DNA of 46,691 nucleotides from the NCBI GenBank assembly GCA_963205305.1, contig CAUJIC010000003.1, positions 1 through 46,691 of the forward strand. Reading direction: 5' to 3'. Made by a program: the position numbers and the translations under genes. Shown here piece after piece: positions 33,097 to 41,565 of the stretch; positions within the stretch are counted from its first letter, which is position 1; each line of letters begins with the position of its first letter. Source of the DNA: Pseudomonadota bacterium (GTDB taxonomy: Bacteria; Pseudomonadota; Alphaproteobacteria; Rickettsiales; UBA3002). The notes beneath the pieces were generated by a model that saw only the letters and a program-made list of their open reading frames with translations, was not told the origin of the DNA and searched no databases.

Positions 33097-33155
33097 CTGA
33101 AGTCGGCACAAAGCAATCAATACTATCTATAAAACTACCACACAGGAGTCATCTG

Positions 33156-36100
33156 ATGTCGTCCAATATTCTGAAAATTACGGGGACGGTTGTAGGAACG
33201 GCGGTCGGCTCGGCCTATGGTAACCCGCAGCTTGGTGCGTTTATTGGCGGTCAACTTGGGGGCGCTTTTGGTGGCGGCATTAATGGGCCAACCAAGCATG
33301 CCTATGATGGTGCGCGTCTGGAAACACTTGCCGTACAAAGCTCGACCTATGGGCGGATGATTCCAATGGTGTTTGGCACCGTGCGGATTGCAGGTAACGT
33401 AATTTGGTCCCGCCCCATCAAGGAAATTGCAAGTACCACAACAACACGTTCTGGTGGCAAAGGAGGGGGTGGTGGGCGCGCGAGCAGCAGTTCAAGCACG
33501 ACCTATAGTTATTACGTGACACTGGCGATTGCGGTGTGCGAGGGCGAGATTGCGCGCATCAACCGCGTGTGGGCGGATTCGAAGTTACTCGATTTCAGCC
33601 AAGGCACTTACCGCATGTATAAGGGCGGCGAGACGCAGCTGCCTGACCCGCTGATTGAGAGCTACGAAGGGGTGGGGGCAACACCTGCCTATCGCGGATT
33701 GGCATATATCGTCACCGAGGATTTTCCACTCGCGGATTTTGGCAATCGCATTCCGAACTTTACGTTCGAGGTAACGCGCCGTGCACCGCAGGAGGATGTA
33801 GGTAGCGCACCCGTTGAGCAGCTTGTTAAGTCGGTCATGCTCATCCCTGGCTCAGGTGAATTTGTTTACGACACGCAAAGTGAATATAAAATTACGGGCA
33901 GTAGTGCGGGCGGCGGTGTGGTGCAAAGTGGCTATCAGGTGCCACTCAACGTACACACGGCAGAAGGTAAAGCTAACGCCCTAGTAGCGCTCGACCAATT
34001 GCAGGAGACATTCCCGAACCTTGAATGGGTCGGGGTGGTGGTCAACTGGTTTGGCACGAGCATGGATATTGCAACCTGCGATATTTGGCCGTGCGTGGAA
34101 TATCAGGCCAACACCGAAACCACACCCGATGATTGGCAAGTGGCAGGATTCACGCGCGCGACTGGGCGGCAGATTGGTGATGACGCAGGCAAGTTGCGTT
34201 ATGGTGGCACGCCTGATGACGGGAGTATTGTGCGCCTGCTGACCGAGCTGCGCGCGCGTGGCTTGAAGATATTTTTCTACCCGCAAATGCTGATGGATGT
34301 AGCGGGTAAGCCATGGCGCGGGGAGCTGACAGGGTCGGCCGCGGATGTAACGAGCTTCTTTACTAAGACGCGTGGCTATAATGCGTTCATCAATCATTAT
34401 GCAAACTTAGTGGCTGGGAAGGTGGATGCATTTGCCATCGGCACCGAGATGCGCGATTTAACCAAAATTACCAGTAGCGCAGGTGTCTACCCCTCAGTGT
34501 CGCAGCTTGTTTCGCTTGCGGCGACAGTAAAGGCCACACTCGGGTCATCGGTTAAAGTGACCTATGCGGCAGATTGGTCGGAGTATCACCACACGGATGG
34601 TGGGTGGTATCATCTCGACGCACTTTGGGCATCGGCATCTATTGATATGGTGGGCATCGATGCGTATTTCCCGCTGAACGACGCTGTGCAGACAGGCTAT
34701 GATATTGATGCCTTGCGCGCGGGGTGGACCAGTGGCGAGGGCTACGATTGGTATTACACCGACACAGCACGAACGACGAAAGCATCGCTTGGCGCAGCCT
34801 ATGCATGGAAAAACATAAGCTGGTGGTGGAATAATACGCACACCAACCCAGGAGGCGCCACGACGGCGTGGGTGCCCGCCAGCAAACCCATTTGGTTTAC
34901 GGAATATGGCTTTCCTAGTGTTGATGGGTGCGCGAACCAACCGAATGTGTTCGTTGATAGCACCGCGAGTGGAAGTGCCTATCCGCGCTTCTCGCGTGGG
35001 CGGGTGGATTTTATGGCGCAACGTGTTGCGATTGCAGCGACAGAAGCGGAGTGGGCAGGCAGCGCCATGGTGGCGAATAAGTTTTTGTGGACGTGGGATG
35101 TGCGCCCATACCCACATTGGCCCGATTTGCGCGAGGTGTGGAGCGATGGCGCAAGCTGGGTAACCGGGCATTGGGTACAAGGAAAACTTGGCGCCAGCCA
35201 TGTAGCTGCAGCGGTGGAGCAGATAGCCTATCGCGCAGGGCTGACTAATGCCCAGATTGATACGAGCAGTTTGCAAATGTTGCTCGATGGGTTTGTCATC
35301 AGTAGCCGCGTGACAGCGCGTGCAGCGCTTCAGCAGCTTATGGATGCGTATTTCTTTACACTCAAAGAAAGTGATCAAGGGCTGATTGCTCTGATACGCG
35401 ATGCCTCAGTCGATGCGAGTGTGAATGCGGCAGATTGCTTACCGCAAAAAGCGGGCGACCAGATTGTGCCCTATGTGCTTTCGCGTCAGGAGGATGTGGT
35501 GCTGCCGCAGCGTCAGGAAGTGCATTTCTTGAACCGGTTGCAACGCTACGAAACGAATGTGCAAGCTGCTGAACGCAGCACGCGTGATGCAACGGATACT
35601 GTAAGTTTGAAGTTAAGCTTGGTGCTGGCGGAAACGCATGCGCGCTCCATTGCAGAAACGAAACTTTCCGATCAATGGGCGGAGCGCAGCAGCCTTAGCC
35701 TACAATTGCCGATGAAGTTTGCCGCGCTTGAAGCAGGGGATGTGCTGACACTAATCGACGGCAATATCACGCACCGCATCCGCGTGCGTCGTGTGCAAAT
35801 TGGGAGGCCAGGCGCTGTGCATGTGAAAGGTGTTATCGATGCAGCCGAAGGTTGGGATGGCTATATTGCACCTACTGTTGGTAGTGCCGATAATTTGGTG
35901 CTCCCAAGCCCCAAAACACGGCTTGAGATTCTTGATATTCCTGCGTTGCCGAGTGATTCGCAAGATGTATTGAAATTGCGTTTTGTCGCGTGCGGCATTG
36001 CTGAAGGCTGGAAAGGTGCAACCCTTGTGCGGGTGATGAGCAGCGGCGATGATGAGCAGTTACTCAGCATGGATGCAGCGGCAACGATTGGCTCGGCAGT

Positions 36101-36839
36101 GAATGTTTTGGGCACTGGTATTAGCGAAGTCTTCGATGAGATAAATTCGGTGGATGTAGCACTGCTGGGCACAGCAACCCTTGCAAATGCCACCGAGCGC
36201 AGTGTGCTTGATGGCGCCAATGTGGCCGTGCTTGGTAATGAAGTCATCCAGTTCAAGAATGCCACGCAATTGGGTGCAAATCTCTATCGCTTGAGTGGCC
36301 TATTGCGCGGGCGGCTTGGCACGGAGTCCGCGATTGCAGGCCATATAGTCGGCGAGCGGTTTGTGTTGCTCGATGATGCGGTGCGCTCGCTTGCTATTCC
36401 CGTTTCCAATATTGGCCAAAACTGGACCATACGCGCTGTGTCGTTCGGTGATGCGTTCTCGGTAGGCATTGATTCAACTTTCGCCATTCAAGGTGAGTGT
36501 TTAAAGCCGCTGACGGTTGTGCACGCTAAAGCAATCAAGGACACGACGAGTGGTGATATTACCCTAAGCTGGGTGCGCCGTACGCGGATTGACGGAGGTC
36601 TGCGTGATTATGTGGATGTACCGCTGATGGAGCAGAGCGAGCTTTATGATGTCGTGGTGATGAACGGCACCTCGCCAGTACGTAACTGGCAGCTAAATGT
36701 ACCAAGTGTGGTCTATAGTGCAGCGAACCAGACAACGGATTTTGGCGCGGCACCAAGCAGTCTGACAGTAAAAATTACCCAGCGTTCGGGGCTCATTGGT
36801 CCAGGCAAAACGCTGACAACCACGGTGGTGGTGCAGTAA
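33156..36839 (+). CDS. GTA TIM-barrel-like host-specificity megaprotein (RcGTA g15-like)
   Basis: A 1227-residue tail-tip protein. It opens with Gly-rich transmembrane-like repeats (TVVGTAVGSAYGNPQLGAFI), followed by a GTA TIM-barrel-like domain in the region 220-660 with motifs such as IGTEMRDLTK, VTYAADWSEYHH, VGIDAYFPLND and PIWFTEYGFPSVD. A phage-tail-3-type domain follows near 680-830, and then a C-terminal Rcc01698-like domain that ends at about residue 1227. AGGAG precedes the ATG at 33156. The frame is open to 33045 but that part overlaps the peptidase gene. Confidence 0.95.
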   Translation: MSSNILKITGTVVGTAVGSAYGNPQLGAFIGGQLGGAFGGGINGPTKHAYDGARLETLAVQSSTYGRMIPMVFGTVRIAGNVIWSRPIKEIASTTTTRSGGKGGGGGRASSSSSTTYSYYVTLAIAVCEGEIARINRVWADSKLLDFSQGTYRMYKGGETQLPDPLIESYEGVGATPAYRGLAYIVTEDFPLADFGNRIPNFTFEVTRRAPQEDVGSAPVEQLVKSVMLIPGSGEFVYDTQSEYKITGSSAGGGVVQSGYQVPLNVHTAEGKANALVALDQLQETFPNLEWVGVVVNWFGTSMDIATCDIWPCVEYQANTETTPDDWQVAGFTRATGRQIGDDAGKLRYGGTPDDGSIVRLLTELRARGLKIFFYPQMLMDVAGKPWRGELTGSAADVTSFFTKTRGYNAFINHYANLVAGKVDAFAIGTEMRDLTKITSSAGVYPSVSQLVSLAATVKATLGSSVKVTYAADWSEYHHTDGGWYHLDALWASASIDMVGIDAYFPLNDAVQTGYDIDALRAGWTSGEGYDWYYTDTARTTKASLGAAYAWKNISWWWNNTHTNPGGATTAWVPASKPIWFTEYGFPSVDGCANQPNVFVDSTASGSAYPRFSRGRVDFMAQRVAIAATEAEWAGSAMVANKFLWTWDVRPYPHWPDLREVWSDGASWVTGHWVQGKLGASHVAAAVEQIAYRAGLTNAQIDTSSLQMLLDGFVISSRVTARAALQQLMDAYFFTLKESDQGLIALIRDASVDASVNAADCLPQKAGDQIVPYVLSRQEDVVLPQRQEVHFLNRLQRYETNVQAAERSTRDATDTVSLKLSLVLAETHARSIAETKLSDQWAERSSLSLQLPMKFAALEAGDVLTLIDGNITHRIRVRRVQIGRPGAVHVKGVIDAAEGWDGYIAPTVGSADNLVLPSPKTRLEILDIPALPSDSQDVLKLRFVACGIAEGWKGATLVRVMSSGDDEQLLSMDAAATIGSAVNVLGTGISEVFDEINSVDVALLGTATLANATERSVLDGANVAVLGNEVIQFKNATQLGANLYRLSGLLRGRLGTESAIAGHIVGERFVLLDDAVRSLAIPVSNIGQNWTIRAVSFGDAFSVGIDSTFAIQGECLKPLTVVHAKAIKDTTSGDITLSWVRRTRIDGGLRDYVDVPLMEQSELYDVVVMNGTSPVRNWQLNVPSVVYSAANQTTDFGAAPSSLTVKITQRSGLIGPGKTLTTTVVVQ

Positions 36840-36873
36840 CACTTTATTAATATTTGTGCGTTATGCTGGTTTT

Positions 36874-37251
36874 ATGACCCAGCACCATCGCGTATCTGCC
36901 CAGCAAACCCATCATTTCGGGGGCGATAGCTTCGTTTGGCCAACGGATGGTGGGTTAGTTCCGAAACCCTGCATTGTGGCGGTGGCACTGCACGAGCGTT
37001 GCGGCTTCACCAACGATATTATTGGTGACTTGATTTTCAAACTAACCGTAAACCAGCTTGCGACATCCATTCGTTTGCGCGGGATTGATGATGAATCCAT
37101 GACGATGCTAGGGATGCTGGAATCGCTGGTGATTGCAGGCGAAATTGAGTTCACCGATTTTATGCGACGGATTCAGAATTTATTTTCCGATGTGATGGAC
37201 CAAATTGACCCAGCACTGATAGAAAAACTATCATCCTATGCGCGGGAATAG
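36874..37251 (+). CDS. Unrecognised protein, 125 aa
   Basis: No family recognised. After a His-rich opening (QHHRVSAQQTHHFGG) the protein has a GFTNDIIGDLIFKLTVNQLA stretch and an acidic C-terminal helix. A TATGCT hexamer ends seven bases before the ATG at 36874, so a leaderless mRNA is possible; an in-frame ATG at 36856 is also open. It lies directly after the g15-like gene and before the convergent PH/SHOCT gene. Confidence 0.6.
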   Translation: MTQHHRVSAQQTHHFGGDSFVWPTDGGLVPKPCIVAVALHERCGFTNDIIGDLIFKLTVNQLATSIRLRGIDDESMTMLGMLESLVIAGEIEFTDFMRRIQNLFSDVMDQIDPALIEKLSSYARE

Positions 37252-37821
37252 CTAGCTAAGCAGCTTCGCCTTCGCTGCGGCATATTCCGCATCACTTAAA
37301 TGCCCATCCGCTTTTAGTTTCGCAAGGCGCTCAAGCTCGCCAATCATGGCGTTTTGCGCGATGCTGCCTGTGTGCGATGCGGTGCTATGGGCGCTAGTGG
37401 CCGTGGACGCCAATTCGTGGACCATGAGGCGTTTATATCGATCCATGGCATCCTGAACGGTTTTAACAAAAGGGGCGACGGTGGATTTGAGGATAAGGTC
37501 GACATTCATCGAGGCAGCACCATCCCACACGCGGATATTGCCAAACGCAATGCCAAAGCCCGAATCAATCGCTTGAATACGGTCGAGGTTCATTTGCAGC
37601 TGCTGCAGGCCGAAGAACATGCCACGGTTGATAAATAATACACGGCGATTGGTGCAAACCAGCAGCCATGTCTTGCCATCCATGAACCCTGAAGTGAGGG
37701 CGAGCACCTGTTCGTTCTCGTTCATTACCCGTGGCAGGTAGCGGATTTCCTTGCGCGTGTAGAAAATATATTTGTGCGGCAGATTTTTGATCTGCTGGTT
37801 GATTTGCTCAAGTGTCGGCAT
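37252..37821 (-). CDS. PH-domain protein with C-terminal SHOCT motif
   Basis: A 189-residue soluble protein. Residues about 35-125 form a bacterial pleckstrin-like (YokE/bPH) domain with the [15 protein letters not shown] and [20 protein letters not shown] strands. The C-terminal 30 residues are a SHOCT motif ([20 protein letters not shown]), known as an oligomerisation or regulatory tail. GAGGGAG precedes the ATG at 37821. It is on the minus strand inside the phage-like cluster and is a likely host (cellular) gene. Confidence 0.85.
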   Translation of the reverse strand: MPTLEQINQQIKNLPHKYIFYTRKEIRYLPRVMNENEQVLALTSGFMDGKTWLLVCTNRRVLFINRGMFFGLQQLQMNLDRIQAIDSGFGIAFGNIRVWDGAASMNVDLILKSTVAPFVKTVQDAMDRYKRLMVHELASTATSAHSTASHTGSIAQNAMIGELERLAKLKADGHLSDAEYAAAKAKLLS

Positions 37822-37912
37822 TCGCCACTCCCTCGTTACTTATTTCGGCATCGACTTGCGTAAGCAGTTTACGCGAAGCCGCATCATATCACCACTATTT
37901 TTGAGGATTTTT

Positions 37913-39259
37913 ATGGCTACGACTACCAATTTGGGGATCACACTTGTTGAGCCCTCACAATCGCAGAAGGAAGTGACGATTAACCAAGCCCTCGGTGTAC
38001 TTGATGCCATGGCCAGCTATGCGGTGGTCGACAAAGACCTCGCCACCCCGCCAGCAAGCCCTGCCACGGGTGCGCTTTATATTGTGGCGGCAAGCCCCAC
38101 GGGGGCATGGGCGGGCAAGGCAACGCAACTTGCCTATTATGATCAGATATGGCGCTTTATTACACCGCAGAACGGTACGCGGGTATGGGTGAGGGACGAA
38201 TCTGCAGATTACCGCTTTAATGGCACCGCATGGGCGATTGTTGCATCAGGTGGTGGTGGCGGTTCAGGCGATATGTTGAAAGCGACCTACGATGCCGCAA
38301 ATATTTCGCAGCAATTAGTCGGCATAACGGCCACACAAACACTAACTAATAAAACGATTAATGGCGCTAGCAATACGCTGAGTGTGCGCCTTGCTAGCGA
38401 TGTGACGGGCAATTTACCCGTGGCCAATCTTGGGTCTGGCACAGGGGCCAGCTCGACCACCTATTGGCGTGGCGATGGTACATGGGCGACACCTGCTGGC
38501 GGTGGCGGTATGTCAATTGGCGGAAGTATTACGAGCGCGACAGCGGGCAGTGTATTGTTTGGCGGCGCATCGGGTGTGTTGCAGCAGGATAATGCTAACC
38601 TGTTTTGGGATGATACGAATAACACGCTTGGCATAGGCACGGCGACACCCAATGCAACCTGTGCAATCGACATTGTGAGTACTACAAAGGGCATGGGACT
38701 CCCATCCATGACGGCAGCACAAATGAATGCTATCTCTAGTCCGCGAGCTGGAAGCTTAATTTATGTAAGCGATTTAAATAGCCCTTACTTCTATAATGCT
38801 GGGTGGCGCGCACTTTATGTCCCGTTCATTAGTGCCTCATTCTTTACGCAGGCATCCTTAGATTTTTTCGAAGCAACATCCAATGGCACCAACAAGATCA
38901 GTATAACTGTTCCAACTGCATTGAGTGCGGATGCTACCAATACCCTGAATTCTAATACAGGTACAATTCTGGTCGGTAGCGGCAAGCAAGTTTACGATTC
39001 TACCATTACGCCTGCGGGCACGAACGGGGCGCAGACCATCAACAAGCCAAGTGGCACGGTGAACTTTGCGGCGGGGGCGACATCGCTTGTGGTCACGAAC
39101 TCGCTGTGCAGCGCCAACAGCTTGGTGTTTGCCGTGGTGCGTGCGAACGACGCGACCGCGATTATTAAGAATGTGGTTCCAGCGGCTGGCAGCTTCACCA
39201 TCACCCTTAATGCGGCGGCCACAGCGGCAACTTCCATTGGCTTTTTCATCATCAACTAA
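37913..39259 (+). CDS. DUF2793-containing tail fibre protein
   Basis: A 448-residue putative tail fibre. Residues 1-100 are DUF2793-like ([40 protein letters not shown]). A Gly-rich linker and phage tail-fibre repeats ([25 protein letters not shown]) follow, then a Gly/Ser/Ala/Thr-rich beta-structured region with C-terminal [20 protein letters not shown]. Likely trimeric and host-recognising. GAGGA lies upstream of the ATG. The frame is open to 37772 but that overlaps the PH gene. Confidence 0.88.
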   Translation: MATTTNLGITLVEPSQSQKEVTINQALGVLDAMASYAVVDKDLATPPASPATGALYIVAASPTGAWAGKATQLAYYDQIWRFITPQNGTRVWVRDESADYRFNGTAWAIVASGGGGGSGDMLKATYDAANISQQLVGITATQTLTNKTINGASNTLSVRLASDVTGNLPVANLGSGTGASSTTYWRGDGTWATPAGGGGMSIGGSITSATAGSVLFGGASGVLQQDNANLFWDDTNNTLGIGTATPNATCAIDIVSTTKGMGLPSMTAAQMNAISSPRAGSLIYVSDLNSPYFYNAGWRALYVPFISASFFTQASLDFFEATSNGTNKISITVPTALSADATNTLNSNTGTILVGSGKQVYDSTITPAGTNGAQTINKPSGTVNFAAGATSLVVTNSLCSANSLVFAVVRANDATAIIKNVVPAAGSFTITLNAAATAATSIGFFIIN

Positions 39260-39271
39260 TCAGGAGTTTTT

Positions 39272-39541
39272 ATGGCGTTATCGATCAATTCCCCGTCCCC
39301 ATTTGGTGGCGAAGCTTTTACCTATTTCATCATTGGTGAGGTGCACGAGAACCGTTACCATGGCCATGCAACGATTGTGGCGTATGGTTTTATTAATGCG
39401 GATGCGCGGCAAGCATTAGCGAATTATGTGACGACTAATGTGACGATTGACGCACAGAATTGGGTAAAAGATGCGCCGATTTCGCAGATCTATACGTTGC
39501 TCAAAGCAGCCCCGCAATTTTCTAACGCAACGGATGTATGA
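39272..39541 (+). CDS. Unrecognised protein, 89 aa
   Basis: A small protein with strong AGGAG upstream of the ATG. Alternating aromatic and polar residues (FGGEAFTYFIIGEVHENRYHGHATIV) suggest a beta-sheet structure, perhaps a fibre-associated or chaperone protein. It lies between fibre and lysis genes. Its stop overlaps the next start. Confidence 0.7.
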   Translation: MALSINSPSPFGGEAFTYFIIGEVHENRYHGHATIVAYGFINADARQALANYVTTNVTIDAQNWVKDAPISQIYTLLKAAPQFSNATDV

Positions 39542-39807
39542 TGTTGGAAGCGGAACAACAGAACGCCCTAAAAATCGCCGTGATTGAGGAGCAAATTGTG
39601 GGCCTACGCGAACAACAGCGCCAGCATAATGCTTCGACCCAAAAACGCTTCGATAGTATGGAAAAAAAGCTCGATGAGCTAACAGCCATCATGAATCGTG
39701 GCAAAGGCGCATATGCTGCCTCGATGGCGCTCGCAGCGGGTATTGGGGCGATTTTAATCGAAGTTATTAATGTTTTTAGCTCACTCTTTCATGGTAGGTC
39801 GGTATGA
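39538..39807 (+). CDS. Coiled-coil protein with C-terminal membrane segment (XhlA-like)
   Basis: An 89-residue protein. Residues 5-50 form a coiled coil with Glu/Gln/Lys heptads (VIEEQIVGLREQQRQ, MEKKLDELTAIM). The C-terminal AYAASMALAAGIGAILIEVI is a membrane helix. This is the layout of XhlA/hemolysin-type small lysis accessories. Two start codons in tandem (39538 and 39541) overlap the preceding stop. It precedes the holin gene. Confidence 0.75.
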   Translation: MMLEAEQQNALKIAVIEEQIVGLREQQRQHNASTQKRFDSMEKKLDELTAIMNRGKGAYAASMALAAGIGAILIEVINVFSSLFHGRSV

Positions 39808-40310
39808 TTGCGTTACTGAGTGCATTGCTTGGGTTTTTCTCGAGCGCGGTGCCCGATATATTCAAGCTGTTTCGGGATGCGAAGGATCGCGCGCATGAAC
39901 TAGCCATCCTGAAGCTGCAAATGGATTATGATCGCGAAAAATTAGCGGCAACAGCGACGGAAAATGCCCAAGCACGCCACCAACAGCTTCAGGCCATTGA
40001 GCTGCAAAACGCAGGGCAAGAGCAGCTTGCACTTAATGACCGCATCAAAGATTCACTGACGGGAATTCATTGGGTAGATGCACTTTCAGGCAGCGTGCGC
40101 CCAGTGCTTACCTATGCGTTTTTTGGGTTATATGTGCTCGTCAAAACCGCGCAATTTGCATTGCTGATGCAGCCAGAACTTCCGTGGCAGAACGATATGA
40201 GCATCGCGCAAGCGCTGGTGAGTTTATGGACGGAAGAGGACGTGGCTATTTTTTCCGCCATTATGGCATTCTGGTTTGGCCAACGTGCCATGATGCGTGC
40301 GAAGCGCTAA
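39804..40310 (+). CDS. GTA-type 3TM holin-like protein
   Basis: A 168-residue protein with an N-terminal hydrophobic helix (ALLSALLGFFSSAVPDI), a long charged helical middle, and two C-terminal hydrophobic segments (SGSVRPVLTYAFFGLYVLV and FSAIMAFWFGQRAM), matching the layout of the GTA 3TM holin family. Holins let the lysozyme reach the cell wall. The RPVLTY motif matches that family. Its stop TAA overlaps the lysozyme start (TAATG). Confidence 0.8.
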   Translation: MIALLSALLGFFSSAVPDIFKLFRDAKDRAHELAILKLQMDYDREKLAATATENAQARHQQLQAIELQNAGQEQLALNDRIKDSLTGIHWVDALSGSVRPVLTYAFFGLYVLVKTAQFALLMQPELPWQNDMSIAQALVSLWTEEDVAIFSAIMAFWFGQRAMMRAKR

Positions 40311-40744
40311 TGCAAACCTCGCCCACTGGTCTTGCCCTCATTAAACGCTTCGAGGGGTTTTCAGCGGTGCCGTATTTATGCCCTTCACGGATATGGACGA
40401 TTGGCTATGGCCATGTGCTACTTCCAGCCGAACGTGAGATGTTGATGGAAATTGACGAGACAATGGCCGAGCGTCTGCTGATTGGAGACATACGCTTTGC
40501 GGAGCGGGCGGTGCAGCACTATATCCGCGTGCCAATTAGCCAAAACCAGTTCGATGCGTTGGTAAGCTTCACGTTTAATGTGGGGGCAGGGGCATTGCAG
40601 CGCTCGACATTGAGAAGGGTTATTAATCGGGGGGAGGTGGACGAAATTGCCCCCCAGTGGATGCGCTGGGTGTGGGGGGGAGGACGTAAATTAACGGGTT
40701 TGGCGCGGCGCAGAGCCTCGGAATTGCTTGTTTTTAAGGAATAA
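40310..40744 (+). CDS. GH24 phage-type lysozyme with Cys at the usual Asp position
   Basis: A 144-residue T4-type muramidase. The catalytic triad region reads E15-x8-C24-x5-T30 (in FEGF, LCPS and IWTIGYGH), where T4 lysozyme has Glu11-Asp20-Thr26; Cys replaces Asp. This replacement is known in some phage endolysins and is compatible with activity. QNQFDALVSFTFNVGAGAL and LTGLARRRASE are typical GH24 later motifs. No signal or SAR segment is visible, so it depends on the holin just upstream. ATG 40310 is chosen because it overlaps the holin stop. Confidence 0.92.
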   Translation: MQTSPTGLALIKRFEGFSAVPYLCPSRIWTIGYGHVLLPAEREMLMEIDETMAERLLIGDIRFAERAVQHYIRVPISQNQFDALVSFTFNVGAGALQRSTLRRVINRGEVDEIAPQWMRWVWGGGRKLTGLARRRASELLVFKE

Positions 40745-40779
40745 ACGAGGCGGATAGGGGGTATCCCCCAACCCACAAA

Positions 40780-40825
40780 ACTTCACAGAACTGTCACATA
40801 ACTATCCGTATCCTTGTGCTATGGT
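40780..40825 (+). promoter_or_regulatory. Pho-box-like promoter of the 40858-41197 pair
   Basis: ACTTCAC (40780-40786), AGAA, CTGTCAC (40791-40797), 22 bases, then TATGGT (40820-40825) preceded by TGTGC. The leader to the ATG at 40858 is about 26 bases and contains AAAGGAG. Confidence 0.78.
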
Positions 40826-40857
40826 TGAACCATGAAATAGCGCTAAAGGAGCGAAAC

Positions 40858-41193
40858 ATGACGGATACATCAGCACCAGCACCGACCGAAGGTAAGCCAG
40901 TACTCGGTCGTTTCACTGACCTTGTAAAAACTCAAGGATTCAAGGGCGCCGCAAAAGCAGGGTGGGGCGATGTTAAAAATATCGTCGGTAAAAGCGGTGA
41001 AGTAACCATGGGACAACGTGGCGTGGGCTTCGCCCGTGTTGCAGGTGTTGGTATTGGTCTCTCCATTGCTAAAGGCGCATTCGAAAGCAAAACAGCGGAC
41101 GGTGAAGAGCGTGGCGCGCTAGGTCGCCTAGGCCAAGCAGTCCTCGGTACGGGCGTTGCAGTTGGCAGCATGGTTGTCGGCGGAGCTCGCTAA
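40858..41193 (+). CDS. Unrecognised Gly-rich small membrane-associated protein, 111 aa
   Basis: No family recognised. A polar start is followed by Gly/Ala/Val-rich amphipathic segments (FARVAGVGIGLSIAKGA and LGTGVAVGSMVVGGAR) that may insert in the membrane. A strong AAAGGAG lies before the ATG at 40858; the frame is open from 40816, within the promoter. It is followed after three bases by the 41197 gene. Composition resembles that of the 27887 and 29379 proteins, with Gly-zipper-like repeats, but no alignment is claimed. Confidence 0.7.
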   Translation: MTDTSAPAPTEGKPVLGRFTDLVKTQGFKGAAKAGWGDVKNIVGKSGEVTMGQRGVGFARVAGVGIGLSIAKGAFESKTADGEERGALGRLGQAVLGTGVAVGSMVVGGAR

Positions 41194-41196
41194 GCG

Positions 41197-41565
41197 ATGA
41201 ATCAGACAGATCCAAGAACGCGAGCTGTCCTTGATCGAATCATCGGCGATGCCAAGCAGGGCAAAATCATTCCTGATAACGCGGAAGGCGCTTTCGATAG
41301 CAAAGTTCCCTTTCATAAGCGTGTACTACAGCGGGCTGAAAAATTATCACCCGAACAGAAAATTTCGACAGGCATCAATTTCTTGATTTCTGGTATGTGC
41401 GCGGTCGGTGCGTTCCGGCAACTGAGCAATTCTTTCACGAAAGATGAACGGGGCGAGCGCCATATCCAGCCCACCCAATTTGGTCTTGGCATAGTTTCCG
41501 CCTTGCTAGCAGCGGGCACCGCTTACCTTGGAGCGCAAGCCCTACGCTCTGGCCACAGCCACTAA
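41197..41565 (+). CDS. Unrecognised small membrane protein, 122 aa
   Basis: No family recognised. A charged N-terminal half (residues 1-55) leads into a membrane hairpin: INFLISGMCAVGAFRQLS near residues 57-75 and LGIVSALLAAGTAYLGAQAL near 97-116, with a charged loop of about 22 residues. The hairpin recalls those of the 16902 and 5939 proteins (a G-A-[FW]-R pattern in the first helix). It follows the 40858 gene by three bases and is cotranscribed with it. Its stop overlaps the end of the convergent hflX by four bases. Confidence 0.7.
   Translation: MNQTDPRTRAVLDRIIGDAKQGKIIPDNAEGAFDSKVPFHKRVLQRAEKLSPEQKISTGINFLISGMCAVGAFRQLSNSFTKDERGERHIQPTQFGLGIVSALLAAGTAYLGAQALRSGHSH

Noticed and set aside
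34545..35378. 277-codon minus-strand frame within the g15-like gene
   Set aside because: Antisense shadow of a well-conserved gene, with Arg/His/Pro-rich nonsense composition.
36840..36874. Pho-like promoter for the 36874 gene
   Set aside because: A TATGCT hexamer is at leaderless distance, but the required half-sites 22 bases upstream are absent.
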